64,000 bases of DNA from Chrysopilus asiliformis (GCA_964034945.1 OZ035961.1:94126991-94190990), one strand, 5' to 3'. Positions 1 to 13,400 are shown, counted from the stretch's first letter. The notes: generated from the sequence alone by a model not told the origin. Program-made: numbers and translations.

Positions 1-3000
1 TTTTCATTGGTACGCGACGATTCCGAATCGCTAGTTTTTTTGCTCTTCTTCCGCTTCGGAGCAATAGGCTCTTCAACATCTAATGCGGCATCTGCTTCCA
101 TTAGAGCCTCGGTATCCCGAATGCATTTTTCTACTTTATCCTGCGGTAGATCTGGTTCCTTGTCACCGGAAGTGTAGTTCGAATCTTGGGCACTGGCGAA
201 TGTCTGCAGATCCGTTTCCGTGTCATCGTCTCCTTTAGAACTAGGCTTCGATTGAGATAGACTAAAGTATTCTTCAGTTTCAGCCCCGCGTGATTTTTTA
301 CGTTTACGTTGCGGGGCCTTTATGGAAAGCTCTTCGTCCATTCGGGCGAGTTCTTTTTCTGCATAATCATCCAATTCTCCTTGTCTAGAAGATAATTGAT
401 GGACTGTGATTTCGTTGATTGAAATATCTTCCATTCCAGCTTCTGTACGCATATCTTCCTCGTGCATAAAGTATTCTGGAGCGATATCAATCACCACAGC
501 TTCCATTAGTAAATTACCGGACTGAGATGTTTCTTTAACAAATCTCAATGGCGGTAGTTCGACAACATTATGCTCCGTAACATGTTCTGATATTTGATCA
601 GCGTACATTTCGACAATTTGCAAAGCTTCTTCCTCTGTTAAATCAGGCGTCTCGTACAAGGAAACAGAAACTTCCTTTCCATCGAATGAGAATGAAACAT
701 CGCCTTTTTCATCAATGGTAATATCTCCCGCCGGTGTGTCATACATTTGTGAAGTTCTCTCCTCTTGAATCGTAGATAACGAAAGATTCCGGTGGAAAAG
801 TGGATCAGGCTCGTTTTGCGTATTATTTTTGTAGGCATCTTCGAATCCTAATAGGGACGCCGAACTTGCAACAACGCCCATACAATTCCGAGCTTCACAA
901 GTGTATGTTCCTAGACAGCAAGTTCCATCTTGACCAGATATAATCCGGTGAATATCGCCTGGCTTAAGCTCAACTCCATCTTTGTACCACTTGAGTACAG
1001 GCTGTGGAACGCCTATAACTTTACACTCCAAATTCACAGCGCCCTCCTCTGTAAGAACAGCTCGCAGACATTCCAAAAATCTTGGCTTCTTGTAATGTCT
1101 TGGGATGATTAGTTTTAAAAAGCATGAGGTCGCACTAGTTCCGAAATCATTCGTTGCTATACATTTCCACTCTGCCTGATCAAGGAACTCAACCTTACGT
1201 ATGTCCAGGTGGAAGGCTTCATTCTCCCCTGGAGCGACAATGTATCGCTCATTGGACTCAACTGGTAGCTCATCTCGGAACCATGATAATGTGGGATCCG
1301 GATTGGCTTTAACTGGAATGAAATACAAGTTTTAAAATGTGAATTGAAAAAAAATCTCAAACTATCGTTGCTAACCTTTGACAGTGAAACGAAATTCCTC
1401 ATTGATTTTGGTTTCTTGGCTCTTGAGGCCTTCGACGAAATTTGGTGGTTGATTCAATTGACTCAACATTAGACGTTCTTCATCATTTAATTGATTTTGA
1501 ATATCCTCAACGGTTAATACGGTAGTACTACTTGTTTCACCCATACAATTTTTCGCAATACAGCAATAAGTCCCCAATGAATTCGTTCCAGTTAATTGAT
1601 AAACATCTCCGGGCTTAAGTTCTTGTCCGTCTTTAAACCATTTTAAAATTGGCGTTGGAAAACCAACGACCTTACATTCGAATGAAACAAGCCCCTCTTC
1701 AGTTAAAATCGCTTTTAGACTTTCCATAAAGCGAGGCTTTCGGTAATTTTTCGGTACTATAACAACAGAATAGTTGTTAATTTTTTTAATATAAAACATT
1801 TAAAATTAATTTCACTTACTGTCCATTTCAACAGTACATGCTGAAATGCCAACACTTCCCTCGTTGCTCGTAACAACACATTTCCATTCGCCCTCATCAC
1901 AGCTTTCACACGGTTTGACTTCCAGCATATAAACTCCTAGGCCATCTTCAATTAATTTATATTTTTCGCTAGATTCCACGCGTCCTTCTTTGTTGTACCA
2001 TGAAACAACCTTCGGCCATGGTGGCACAACAACTGAAATTTGTTTTTGATTTAAAAAAAAATTAAAGTCGTCTTTAGTTTTTTCAATGTTTTTGGGCTGT
2101 TTTAAAGAGGCTGTCGGTAAAATGTGTCACGTTATACGGAGTAAACGATAACGTAACATGCCATATAAAAAAAATTACGGACAACCCCCAGTTTCGATCA
2201 CAGAAAAATTCAATAAAACAATACCTTGGCATCCCAAAGTTAGAGTATCACCAATTCGTACATTTGCTCCCTTCAATTCAGTGGTGAAAATCGGCGGCGG
2301 TGCACTATGTGCAATACTAGAATTTAAAAAAATACCGTTAGATGAAAAAAATCCTGACTATTCACAGCAAATCCTTCTAACCTGTCTGCTGGCTTCAAAG
2401 AACCCTCTCTGCTTCCCTTTCCAACAACATGAACTTTTGAACTGGAATACGCTCGGCCCATGCAATTGACAGCCTCGCAAGTATATGTTCCAAGTGATGT
2501 TGGATCGTCAGGATTCGCAGTCAACGCAAATACGTCACCGGCTTTGATTTCCTTAGAATCCTTGAACCATCGCAAAACTGGTGTCGGTACACCAATAACT
2601 TTACATTCCAACGAAACGGTTCCCTGTTCGGTAAGAACAGCGCGTAGCTCTTCAATGAACTCAGGCCCTTTGTATGCCTTAGGAACCAAAACGCTGATAT
2701 GCGCGATACACGAATTTCGTCCGCCAACATTTTCCGCCATGCACATCCATTGGCCACCGTCCTCCATTGATACCGGCGCAATTTCAATACAGTAAAAGGT
2801 TCCCTCATGTACAAATCGAATGCGATCATTTTCGCAAATTCGACGATCGTTTCGATACCACGTCACCTAATTATATTTTACATATTTTGACAATATAAAA
2901 GAATAAAGTTTTCAATTACCTTGGTATCCGTCGAACTTCGGATTTCCACAAGTAGTCGAGTACGCGTCCCAACCTTTACAGCCAAATCTGCAAGCCGTCG

Positions 3001-3211
3001 AAGAATTATCGGTGGATCGTCACCGGACGACCGATCTTCAACGATCAGCTCGACATCTTTTCGAATAACTTCTTCACCCTTTGATTTCACATATAGGGTG
3101 TAATGTCCAGCATCTTCACGTTGGACATGCTCCACCGCTAGTTGGACTGCATTTCGTGTCTGCGTTATCCGAAAACGATCATTATTTTCGATTGGTATAT
3201 CACCTCGAGTC
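1..3211 (-). CDS. Muscle-type Ig-repeat protein (titin/obscurin-like), seven Ig domains, runs off window start
   Basis: Giant-muscle-protein-like gene of the sarcomeric Ig superfamily; such proteins act as scaffolds at the Z-disc or M-line. Exons (minus): 2920-3211, 2382-2866, 2225-2304, 1820-2032, 1376-1756 and 1-1312 (open at the window edge); introns are 53-187 bp and all phases agree. Seven I-set Ig domains follow one another. Ig3, Ig5 and Ig7 share a KxPxFxExLxAxLTExG start and a W-F/Y-KD core, then TYTCEAxNCMG or a close variant; Ig2, Ig4 and Ig6 are a second type with a conserved GEWKC/QAEWKC strand F. This alternation suggests duplication of two-domain units. After Ig7 (about base 850 downward) the protein becomes an acidic, Ser/Lys-rich, probably disordered region with RKRKK and KRKKSKK basic patches. 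The first exon here continues from an exon at 14036-14186. Best guess is an Unc-89/obscurin- or zormin-like protein; I cannot decide which, and no kinase or RhoGEF domain is visible. Confidence 0.85.
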
Positions 3212-3419
3212 CTGGAATTTTCAAAAAGAAGGAATGTGTTTTTGATTAAGATTTTTCATTTTTTTTTTAAATTTTGCTATTAGAATTTTTTCTTGCTATT
3301 AGAAAGTTTTGTTTTCATAAACCATTTCGATCCCGAAATTTCGGTTTCGAGTTAATAACACTCCTTGGTTGATCAGAGTTGTTTAATAAATCGGTCTTTC
3401 TTTAAACAAAACTGTTTGA

Positions 3420-4740
3420 GCTATAGCCGAAATAGTTTGCAGGTATGTGTGGTCCTGGTTATAAGGCGATCCTATCAATTTTTGGTGGAAATCCGTTAAC
3501 CGGAAGTGACCAAAATGGCGGTTCATAAAAATTCCAATTTCGTTTTTCGGCATTTACTTCGAAACAACTCGTTAATAATATTTCCTATAATATTTCCTGC
3601 ACTTTTGTCTTCCAATAGAGTTTGATATCGCCAACCATTTTTGGCATACACCGTTATTTCGAAAATTTCAGTTTTTTGCTAATTTCTAGAAATGTAACGG
3701 CTTTTAAGTGGTACTATGTATGAGAAAAAATTAAGAACATAATAGTCCCGGTAAATTTTCCCTTTATTGTTCTGCGCTATCTTTATTTTTTACCCCCGAC
3801 GCTATCTTTATTTTTTGGTTGTTTGTTTGTTTGTCCTACCCTCATAACTTTTGATCCACTCAACCGATTTTGATTTTTTTTGGCGTTCGGTTGGATATAA
3901 GATTTTAGTGCCTCTTCTACCTTTAAACTGCCTCTGCTTAAATATTTTGATCTTCTGAACCGATTTCGATCCCGTTTTCATCATTCGGTTGGAAATAATG
4001 AAAGGAATGTTTCAGTGAACAGGAATTCACCCTTTCCCTTAACTTTAAATTCCCTCTCCTTGTATTTTTTGATCCACTGAACCGATTTTGATCCCGTTTT
4101 CGGTATTTGGTTACAATATAGTATATATAAAATGTATTAACTGGTACCATGCTAGAATTAGCATGAAATTAGACCGTTTCACACTCTCCCTAAAAGTTTT
4201 TTCTTCACTCTTACCTTGAAAAAGTGTACAAAGAACAAAATTAAAGATTTTAAAAAAATCCCGACCAAAAAAATCTGAAAAAAATTGAAAACTCCGGAAT
4301 AAAAAAAAATTCTTTATAAACGATAAAATAATAAAACGATAAAATAATATCATTGGGGTAAATTAAAAATGGTGGGCGTCGGGATAGCTTTGTTACACAA
4401 ATCCAGAGACAAATTTCCGACGGACACCAATTTTAAAATTACTTCAATGATTAGGTTTATCCTTTTTAAAAGATTTCTTTTATTCGAGGGTTTTCAAATT
4501 TTTTTTTAAATTTTTTTTAGCCGGAAGTTTTTTGAAATTTTTAATTTTATTTTTTAAAAATTCATTTTCACTATGATTTGAAAATTTAAATTTTGTGATT
4601 TTTTTTGCAAACTAACGGTTTTTCGAAAAAAATGAAAAAAAAAAAACAGTTAAAGGGAGTAATAGAAAATTCGGCATCTTACTGCTATCGAGATATTTCG
4701 GATTTTTTAAATAATATAAAACATATTATTTTGTACTAAT
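3420..4740. repeat. Old interspersed repeats in the 10.8-kb intron
   Basis: Around 3440-3540 the sequence matches the reverse complement of 51597-51690 (core CCGTTAACCGGAAGTGACC here, GGTCACTTTCGGTTAACGG there), and 4560-4720 resembles the inverse of 51270-51370. Within 3780-4470 are tandem-like blocks around ACCGATTTTGATCCCG that recur in inverse order at 16600-16930, plus a block (4240-4400) that matches 16330-16500 directly. These are decayed copies of at least two repeat families with no intact reading frame. Confidence 0.6.
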
Positions 4741-4850
4741 GCCCAATCGCAGCGCCGGCTCTATGGTTCTATGCGCCCTATGCAAGTTATTTTTTTGCGC
4801 CCTATGCAAGTTTTTTTTGCGCCCTTTTTGTTTGAATTAAAAAAAAAAGT

Positions 4851-5809
4851 GTAGGGTAGGAGCGGGCATGTTGAATTACCGGGCATGTTGAATTACCGGG
4901 CATGTTGAATTATTGCAAAATTTAAAAAAACTACTCAGTCAATTTTTTTTAAATTTTAGTATGTTGTTAGTACTGATATCCTCTACTTGCCGTAAAATTT
5001 TGACAGCGATACCTTATTTATATCGTAATTGACAGGAATATGTGTGTTTTTGGCTCTAAAAGTAAATATTATACTATACAGTGATTTACCCATTTCTCAT
5101 ACAAATTTTTGTCAATTTGGAAATTTTCTGTATTAAAAGTGTTGTGCAACACCTCTAGAATAAAAAAAACCTCGTGGGACATTCAAATTTATTGTTTTTG
5201 TGATTTTTCTAAGAGAAAATATCAAAAAAGTGGGTTGCGGGTAAGTTGAATAACGGCTTGGCGGGCAAGTTGAATCATTTTTTTCTTACGTTTTATTGGT
5301 TTTTTGACGTTGGTTTCACATTTCCTTTGTTCTTTTATAAATTTTTGTTTGTTTCTTGATGATTTTTTACATTTTTTATAAAAACGCAGCAGGAAAACAA
5401 TCAAAAATTGGTCAACTAAAAAAACCAAACAAGCGATTAACTAAATTGTAAATTTCATTTTTTTTTTCATATTTACATTATATAATGTATATTAAAAATT
5501 TTTTGCTTAATAAAATACTTTATTTCATTCTTTTTTTCTTAAGAAATAACGTTTTTTCATTCTTAAGTATGAAAACTTACAATTATTCAACTTACCCGCA
5601 CCACTTGCAAATCGGCGGGCATGTTGAATCACCCTTTAAATTGAGCTGGAGGGCAGTTAATAAAACATTTAAAAAAAAATTTCTTCTATGAAATGTAGTC
5701 AAGGAATCTCTCTATCGAATGGCTTAACCATTGGAGCGATATGTGATTTTATGTGCGCGCTACAACCTAAATTCTAAAAAGTAATTCAACACGCCCGCTC
5801 CTACCCTAC
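4851..5809. mobile_element. MITE with 29-bp inverted ends and repeated GCGGGCATGTTGAAT motif
   Basis: Both ends carry GTAGGGTAGGAGCGGGC followed by RTGTTGAATTAC in inverse orientation, 29 bp with one mismatch. The left end holds three tandem units of CGGGCATGTTGAATTAC. Further single copies of G(C/T)GGG(C/T)A(A/T)GTTGAAT occur at about 5229, 5257, 5582 (inverse) and 5614. It has no coding capacity. It is inserted within the hAT element, so it is younger. Confidence 0.75.
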
Positions 5810-5954
5810 ATATGGCAGATAAGTAAATAAATTTAAAGGCACAAAACGTTTTATGTAAAATAATTCATACAAATAAAATAATTACAAGTTCAACGAATTA
5901 TAATAGTTCAACATAAAGTATAAAAAAAGTTAACAATTTTATTTATTTAAGTTT

Positions 5955-6187
5955 CTAAAATTTTATTTTTCTTGCTTTTAAATTTGCGGATTCTTCAATT
6001 ATTTCATTAGTGTCGATTTTTTCACAAATATCTCTTTCAATTGCTATCATCGATAACTAATCGCTCCTGCGATAATTTTTAATTTCGAAAATGATCTCTC
6101 ACCACTTGCAACTGAAACTGGAAGACTCAAAAATATTCGTAAAGCAACAGTTACGTTCACGAATATATTTTCTAGCAAATTCGAATA
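5955..6187 (-). pseudogene. hAT transposase C-terminal dimerisation domain, broken
   Basis: The minus strand reads RIFLSLPVSVASGERSFSKL then, after a stop and frame change, AIERDICEKIDTNEIIEESA and ARKIKF before a stop. These are the characteristic blocks of the hAT-family C-terminal dimerisation domain (the SGERSFSKLK motif). About 20 residues between the blocks are missing or scrambled, and two stops interrupt the frame, so it is a dead copy. It belongs to the surrounding 4750-6405 element. Confidence 0.85.
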
Positions 6188-6413
6188 AAATATAGATCAC
6201 AAAAAATATTTGAATTTGTATTTAGAGTTTTCAAATATTTTTTTTAATAAATTAAACACAGAAATTTTTTTTGAAAAATTTTTGTTTACACAAATATAAA
6301 AAATGAAAAATATATAATTATTTAAATCGAAAGAGGAAAGGCGCCCTTTAGATCGGCGCGCCCCCATGCCTTGCATGGTCTGCATATTAGGTTGAGCCGG
6401 GCCTGCCCAATCG

Positions 6414-8126
6414 ACATTAGGTTAGTTGCTAGTTGCCAGTAGTAGAACCAAAGGTGGAAGTTTCCAAGTTTGATGCTAGTTCAGAAAGCAGCTGTCATAG
6501 TTTTGGCTACTGTCAACTAGAAACTAGCACCTAGCCCAATGTCAACTGGCCGTAATAATATTTTTTACGAAATTTTAACCGAGTGCGTATAATAAATGTC
6601 AGGATAATTACAATATTTTTTCCAAGTAAAGTGAAGCTAATTAAAAGTGATGCGAAGCTAAATAAAACCCTAGTCCCTGGGCGAGGGAATAAAATTACCT
6701 CACATTCAAAGGTTACGTGACTTTTCAGTTGTGTAGGGATAATTTTAAATAAAATTAAATCTAGATATATTTGAAGTTCAGTGTTTCAAATCGAAATAGT
6801 TGTTCAACTAACACAAATAGTGTCTAATAGAACATCGAATTTGAATGCGGATGCATTGTTCAACAAAGCGGACACAAATTAACAAATCACGACCAATGGT
6901 CTCTTTTTCGGGTTTATTTTGATTTCGTTGGTCAATTTTTTTTTTTGTTTTTAGATGTGGTCGTCGTAAACGAGACGAAAATAAATTCAAAATGTGCGCT
7001 ACATTTATGTTCCTCATAACATCATTTTCCCTAGTGAACTAGAAAAACCGAAAGACCGAAAAATAAAGGAGAAAAACGTGCTCTAAGTTTTTTAGCATTA
7101 CGGTGGCGTAGATGGGAAATTCTTGCTTTGAAAAACATTTATAAAATGACATCATTTTGTGGTTTTTTTTTTGTTTATATGTTCAAAATGATAAAAGAAA
7201 TATTTTTACTACTACAATGGATAATTGGATAAAAACCTTTTCTTGTAGACGGATGATGCCGATGATAGTCCGCCATGCTTGTGGTCTTTTCCACAATTAC
7301 ACTGACAACACTGTGTACATTGATTCCCCATTATTTTATTCTTATTTTAAACATTAAAATAATTCAATCACATATAAAAACAGTGTTCATATTATTATTC
7401 CACAATTCCAACATACACATAAAAAACTATAAAAGAGAAATCACTTTTCAATCAACAAAAGTATTTTAATTGAATTTTTTATTTTCAGTTTCCATGAGAC
7501 GCCAATTTTATTTTTCTGATAGGCTTTTTCACTTAAATGTAATATCTGAAATGATTTCCAATATTTTTTCATCAAGCTCAATAATTTTTCTAATCCCTCT
7601 TCGAAGCATGCCAAAATAAAAATAGTATTGATTAATTTTTATTTTTTCATCATCATAATTTATTTTCTAGTTGGCAGATGCTAGTATTACGAAATAGTCG
7701 GCGCTCAGATTTTCTATTTTCCTGTAATTTGTCAAAAAGCGACGGTTTTATGTGGTTGAACTTTTGTAAAACTGTGACTCATTCATTTTTCTGGTGTCTA
7801 TTGCAAAATATTTTAAAATTTCATGTTTAAATATGCCGTCTAAAGGATTTATCCCACATAAGTTCAAATTTTTCATTGGCAAGAGAGAGCTGAATATATG
7901 TATGTGTGAGAAAACACCAGTACGATGAACTTCAGGACGAAATTGAACTTAAAATTAAAGCAAGTTCTCGAATTTAAGACCAAATAGTCGAAAAATTTAG
8001 GTTTGTCTACCAAAATTTGTGCTCTTAAGTTTTTAGACCAATCATGGATTTTAATTTTCGAGTAAAACAAACGTGTACAAAAATTAAATGTCTTTCTCAA
8101 CTCGTCTGGTTTTCTGTAAACATTAA
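6414..8126. other. Intronic AT-rich stretch, no gene recognised
   Basis: Part of the 10.8-kb intron of the Ig gene. Open frames here are short and lack domain signatures. Around 6420-6550 the words GCTAGTT and CTAGC recur several times. Nothing else is supported. Confidence 0.5.
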
Positions 8127-8793
8127 CAGCCTTATTAATAAAAAATCCCTAACACGGAGATAACTCATGTGCTAACTAACTCCGAGATAGCAAACTTATC
8201 CATTAGATAACTATTCTTATTAATAAAAAATTTTCCTCCATATAATAGCTAACTCGTATTTTATTTAAAAATTTAGCTGGAATACGGCAACCCTTGTGCC
8301 GAATTGTACCAAAAAATACGAAAATCTTTTACATTTAAGTCAAATTTTGGTTTTTTAAATCCGTTTGCTTGGAGACGATATTAAAATAAGTCATATTTTG
8401 GTTTTTTAAATCCGTTTCCTTGGAGACAATATTAAAATAGGAGTGAAATTAATGTTTTTATTTTAATGGTGATTCACTGCAAAGTAATTAAAAGTGGAAA
8501 ATTTAAAAATTGAAGGAAAGCGATCAGAAAAGTGGTGTTCAAGTAATAAGATAATATAATATAATAACATAAATTGCATTTTTTTAATGGATCATTGTTT
8601 CTTATAGTCATTATTGCAAGAGTTATGTGCCGTCAAGAGTTATCAACTCGTTAACTCGAGGGAATCGGTATGTTAGCTAACAGAGAGTTAACTAACATCA
8701 GTTAAATCGTAAAAATTTTTATTAATAAGAATTTCGAGTTATCCACTGCGTAAACCATTGATAAAAGTTAACTAACGTTTATTAATAAGGCTG
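8127..8793. mobile_element. MITE with CAGCCTTATTAATAAA ends and TAA target duplication (PIF/Harbinger-like)
   Basis: Sixteen-base inverted ends (CAGCCTTATTAATAAA left, the complement at right) are flanked by TAA on both sides (8124-8126 and 8794-8796). A 3-bp duplication of this kind is typical of PIF/Harbinger elements; assignment is inference. Inside is a near-identical tandem pair of about 60 bp (8336-8450) around TTTTGGTTTTTTAAATCCG, and many TTAGCTAAC/GTTAACTAAC words. Confidence 0.7.
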
Positions 8794-8806
8794 TAAAAGA
8801 AAAATC

Positions 8807-9059
8807 GTCGGCTAAAAGTAAAATTGTGCTAAGTCCATTTGGTATAATTTTCCAGAACAGCAATAAAAACCTTGTTAAATCGTTTTAATTATCTTTCAAT
8901 AACACTGAGTTTTCTTTAAATGAGAAAAATTGGGCTCAGTTTTCTTTAAATAAGACCCTGTTTTCTTTAAATGAAAATTAAAATGATTAACAAGGTTTTT
9001 TATTGCTCTTCTGTCAAATTTGGTATAATGGACTTAGCACAATTTCACTTTTAGCCGAC
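8807..9059. repeat. Inverted repeat with ~80-bp arms
   Basis: Left arm starts GTCGGCTAAAAGTAAAATTG and the right arm is its complement ending CACTTTTAGCCGAC; both include GTGCTAAGTCCATT and a CAATAAAAACCTTGTTAA block. The loop (about 8889-8975) contains three spaced copies of TTTCTTTAAATGAGA-like sequence. A small foldback element lying directly next to the CAGCC MITE. Confidence 0.8.
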
Positions 9060-10782
9060 GAAATTGTCATTTTTTCTTCATTTCCACCATTTTTAGACCA
9101 TTTGACGTTTTTAGACGTTTCGATATACAACGCTCAAGTATTTTGTACCCGACCTTGATATACCACGACAAAAACTCGATTACAAAACTAAATTTTCAAG
9201 AAATATTTTTTGTAAAGTTTATAAAAAAATATACAATTTTTTATGAATTAAAAATACTCTCAAAAAGCGACTCGAAATTCTTAACAAAAAATCAAATTTA
9301 TCAAAAACAAATTAGCCAATTGGATTTGTAATGCCGAATCCACAAGATCAACCAAAAAAAGCATTGGACACGGCATTAGATTGTCCAAAAACAAATGTTG
9401 GTCGTTAACCATGTTGACAGTAAATTTTTTTTATCTATCATGTAAAATTTTATGTCCCGGAACTGTACTTATACCAACTAAAATTTATTTGTATATTTTT
9501 GTATTCTATTAATTTAGTTCTAACAAATCTTGGGAGTACATTTAAAGAATCGTAAGAACATTTCCGTAGGAAATTGGCATTTGTTTGCACAGTTCATAGT
9601 TTATTTAATTTTTGTTTGAATTAAAATATCAGCACTTTCTATACGGGAAGTTCAAAGATTAATTTTGTACTTTCCGGATATTATTTTTACGTATTTTTAT
9701 GAGTTCTCAAATCCTCATAACAAGTGATCAAATAAATTATCCACGTTTGACAATTGTGATTCCTTCCGAACATTTCGAAATTTCTATTACGACAAAAGTT
9801 TACTTCTTCGTTATACAATGCAATATTCATACTAATATTGTGGAAAAAGTAGGCACACTAAAATCGTTTGGTCAGTAATTCCGACAGTTAAGGATTAATT
9901 GTGAGTTTCCTAACTGTGCCTCTACACTAACGATTTCTTATCCCAAGAAATGTTTTATTCCAATGATTGACCAATAAGAGCTCGAGTTGGTGGCGAGAAA
10001 CAATTCTAGAATGAAATTCTATGAAAGATTTCAATGCTGAAATTTCATAGAATTTTTTTGAGATTTCCCAATTTAACATGGCGGAATCTAAATTTACTTT
10101 ACAAAAAGTCGCAAAAATCGCTAATTTTTACCAACAACCTAATTGTGAAGGTTTTGGAAGATAATTTATATAGTTAGGAATCTTTCTCTCCGCCTGCGAG
10201 TTTTTTCTCTAAACCCATTTTTCGTCGCTCCTAGAATCGTGGTAAAAATTCTTAACAATGGCGAATAGCCGATATTTTGATATGCTCGATATGTGGTATT
10301 TTTTTTAGAAAAAGGTGAAATTTTTTATTGAATATGGAATAAAAATAAGCTAAGGGGTCGATACCGCTTTGCGGTCCATTCCGCGAAAAAATAAAAATAC
10401 GAAAAAAGTTTTGTGGTCAGAAATCTTGCCGACAGCGAAAAACGAAGTCTTTTACGTTTTTTTTACATCTGTTTTGTAATCATTTGGAATATTTATTGGT
10501 CATCTATAATATTTTTTAATGTTAGTAATATTTTTTAATGTTACAGTTAGGAAACCCGGCCTGCAGAATCCCGCGCCGCCCCAGTACGAGGTGGTGCTTT
10601 ATCAATTTTAAAACTTTTTTCGCTTACAAAAATATCACCATTGACGAAAAACTTCTCGGGAAATTTCTTTCGTGTATTATTGGATAGAGAAATCCTAAGT
10701 AAAACATATAAAACTTCAAGTTGCTAAATTCAAAATATCGGTAACGAACGATAGTTTCAAATTTTTACACTCTGATTCTAAC
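9060..10782. other. Intronic DNA, no gene recognised
   Basis: Short open frames only (for example 9143-9331), without motifs. GC-rich islets occur at about 10345-10390 and 10555-10600, and a short tandem (TAATATTTTTTAATGTTA, twice) at 10508-10545. No transposon ends could be paired. Confidence 0.4.
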
Positions 10783-11187
10783 CCTTGGAGCACAATGAAC
10801 GCAACCAAGCCGCAACCAAATGTCACTTACGAGTTTATTTCACAGAAATGCTTTTGAGTGAGCACAGTGAACGCAACCATCGACGCAAAAGTTGCCAAAC
10901 TTTGAACTTTAACGCAATAAGTCTGCGTTGACAGTTCATAAAGTGAGATTGGGGAAATCTCGTTCGAGGAAAAATTGATAGCCTTAGTGCAATAACATAC
11001 AAACAAAGCAAATTATCGCTTTAAAATTATCCATTTTTTATATATTTTTCTACTTTAGTTCACTTTTAATTTTTCTGTGTTTGTCTCACAACGCAACAGA
11101 CGACGCTTCTATTGTGCTCAACCGCTCCTGAACTGCGTTGTGTGAAGCGTCCTTTTGCGGCTTGGTTGCGCTCATTGTGCTCCAAGG
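10783..11187. mobile_element. MITE with CCTTGGAGCACAATGA ends (copy 1)
   Basis: Inverted ends of about 32 bp: CCTTGGAGCACAATGAACGC, then AACCAAGCCGCAA, complementary to the right end ending GCTCATTGTGCTCCAAGG. A second, inverted copy lies at about 46205-46640 and shares the internal blocks CGATGGTTGCGTTCA-like and CAACGCAACAGACGACGC. No coding capacity. Confidence 0.8.
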
Positions 11188-13400
11188 TAAGGTAATTTTT
11201 TCGCGCATTTTTTTTCTAGGTCTCTATTGCGAACGTCGAGGGAAATTTTCTCACAAAAATTCAACCCTAATTTTTTTCTGTTTTGAATTATAATTTTCTG
11301 TTTTTGAAACTCTTATTTTGGTGAATAAAATTGACGTCTCTTCCACGAAATCACGCCTCGATTAGACATAAATTGCGATTTTTTCATGGTCCGCCATTCA
11401 AATGTCCTCTGAATTTGTCAAAATTGCTTGGAAAAACGATATCTGCAAGTATAATTGAAATGGCAGGCATAGATTTTTAATGGCAAAATCGCAATTTATC
11501 AGCCCGTTTCGGTCACAGAAGCCTCAAATTCTATGGACTTGTGACCTGAGACTTAAATGTTACAACGCCAAAATAGGGCTGTATATCTAATCGAGACCTA
11601 AAATTAAATGCTAAAACTAGTTTTCGAAAAATATTTATAAAAAATTCAATTAATTTAAATGTTTTGTGATTGATGTCCTGCAATTGCCCTAACCCATTTT
11701 AACACATTTTCGCTTTTCAAACCACTTTATAGATATTAATTTTTTATACTAATGTGTAGCAAAAACGACTTTATATTATTTTTAATTTCTTTAACATAAA
11801 CTTCTTTTTCGTGAAATTCTTCGAGATGATTTTTCCACAAATACTTTCACTTGAAAACATGGCATATTTTCTCAAATTGATCTATGACCCTATTTTTGGA
11901 TGAATAACACAAATTCCATTTTTTTTATTTTCAGGTAAATTTCGACAAGCTCGAGATTACACTCGCACAAAACTAACACAAAAAAATATGAAAAAAAAAA
12001 CAAAAAAAAAACCGAACACATGACCACATATTCGTAAATATAGGCTCAGATATTTTTAAATACTGTCACCCATTTTTATTCAATGAATGAATCAATTCAC
12101 GCCTTTCTATATATTGAATCAAAAAGCAAAATATGATTTCACTTAAATTTGCAGGTACATCGTTTATTTGCAGGCACAATATCAAGGGCTGTTAAAAATA
12201 CATTTTCGAATTACATAATCCGAATTTTTAATTTCTTGTTTCACAGATCAATTTTTCACAAATGCACAAAAATCAAAAACTTTTTTTAAATTTAACTGAA
12301 CGATTAGTTTTTTTACTACCGCAAAAACTTTGGATCTTCAATAAAGATAAAATATTTTTCTAGGGCGTGTAATCTTCAACGATGTCGATACGGAAAACGC
12401 TAGATTTTTAAATTTGAATACTAACGATGTATGGAACAGAAAAAAAAACTCAATGAAAATGGTTTTCAGACGTGGCCCGGAAATACATTTATACGAAGGG
12501 ATCTGTTGCGTTCGCGTCAATCGGAAAACTCGTACTACTGGCTGGTCGGTATTAAGAAAATTCAGAAGCGTCCAAGAATATTTGAAAGCATGTTTTCAAA
12601 ATATTAGGAGACTCTTTGAGGTGAGAAAATTCTATCATAGTATTTAAATTGAGTGCAGTGTAAACAGACAGTTTGGTGTCCATCCACAATAGCCAGAAAA
12701 TATCGTTTCGGACACTCTAAAATATTTTATTTTTATCCACATACTAACCAGTATGTATCTCTTGGCAAGTGCAAATCCCAAATTTCCCCTGCGTGAGAGG
12801 ATTTCACCAATTCAGCAATGGCACCACATATTTGTGTTATGATAAATTAAATGTTTTTAAATAATTGGCAAAATACAAATGCCAAAATATTTGTATATAA
12901 TAAATACTAAATCTCATATTAATTCATATAAAAGTTTCGATGTTTTAGAAACCGGCAAATTAATGAGATAAACATGATGATGAAAATGGCAGCGGAATTC
13001 TAAAATTTTTTTTATTATTATCAATGATTTATTTATACAATTTTTAGGATCTACATTTGTATAAATACTCATATACCCATTTTTATGCGAAATTAAGACA
13101 CGAACATTTGAGGCCTTGATTTTATGCAGATATGCAAATCAGTTTTAGAACCAGTGGGCAAACTTAAAAACTACAATTCAGAAATACGTTATACCCCTTC
13201 ATTATAATCACGTTGGATAGTTCTACCTTTCTACTTGTTTTTTTTCTCATGCTAAACCGAAATGCAACACAGTAACCAGAACCAAGGATTTTCAATTTTT
13301 TAAAATTATATTTTCTGATGTGTAGCCAAAATATGTATCAACAGGGTCAGCACCCAAACTATGTAAGAACAGTTATTACATTGAAAACATTGCTCAATAA
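11188..13400. other. Intronic DNA, no gene recognised
   Basis: AT-rich. A plus-strand frame at 12414-12647 (77 codons) has no recognisable motif. A weak pair of inverse words (TAGGTCTC near 11217, GAGACCTA near 11606) might bound a further old MITE. Nothing firmer is supported. Confidence 0.35.

Larger units (their letters stand above)
4750..6405 (-). mobile_element. hAT-type DNA transposon, decayed, with 8-bp target duplication
   Basis: Ends are imperfect inverted repeats starting CAGCGCCGGCTC and CAGGCCCGGCTC. An exact 8-bp duplication CCCAATCG flanks both sides (4742-4749 and 6406-6413), the size expected of hAT insertions. A hAT dimerisation-domain remnant lies on the minus strand near the right end. 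A second element (4851-5809) is nested inside. Confidence 0.85.

Noticed and set aside
2460..2795. 111-codon plus-strand frame
   Set aside because: Opposite strand of Ig-domain exons with clear homology and splice sites.
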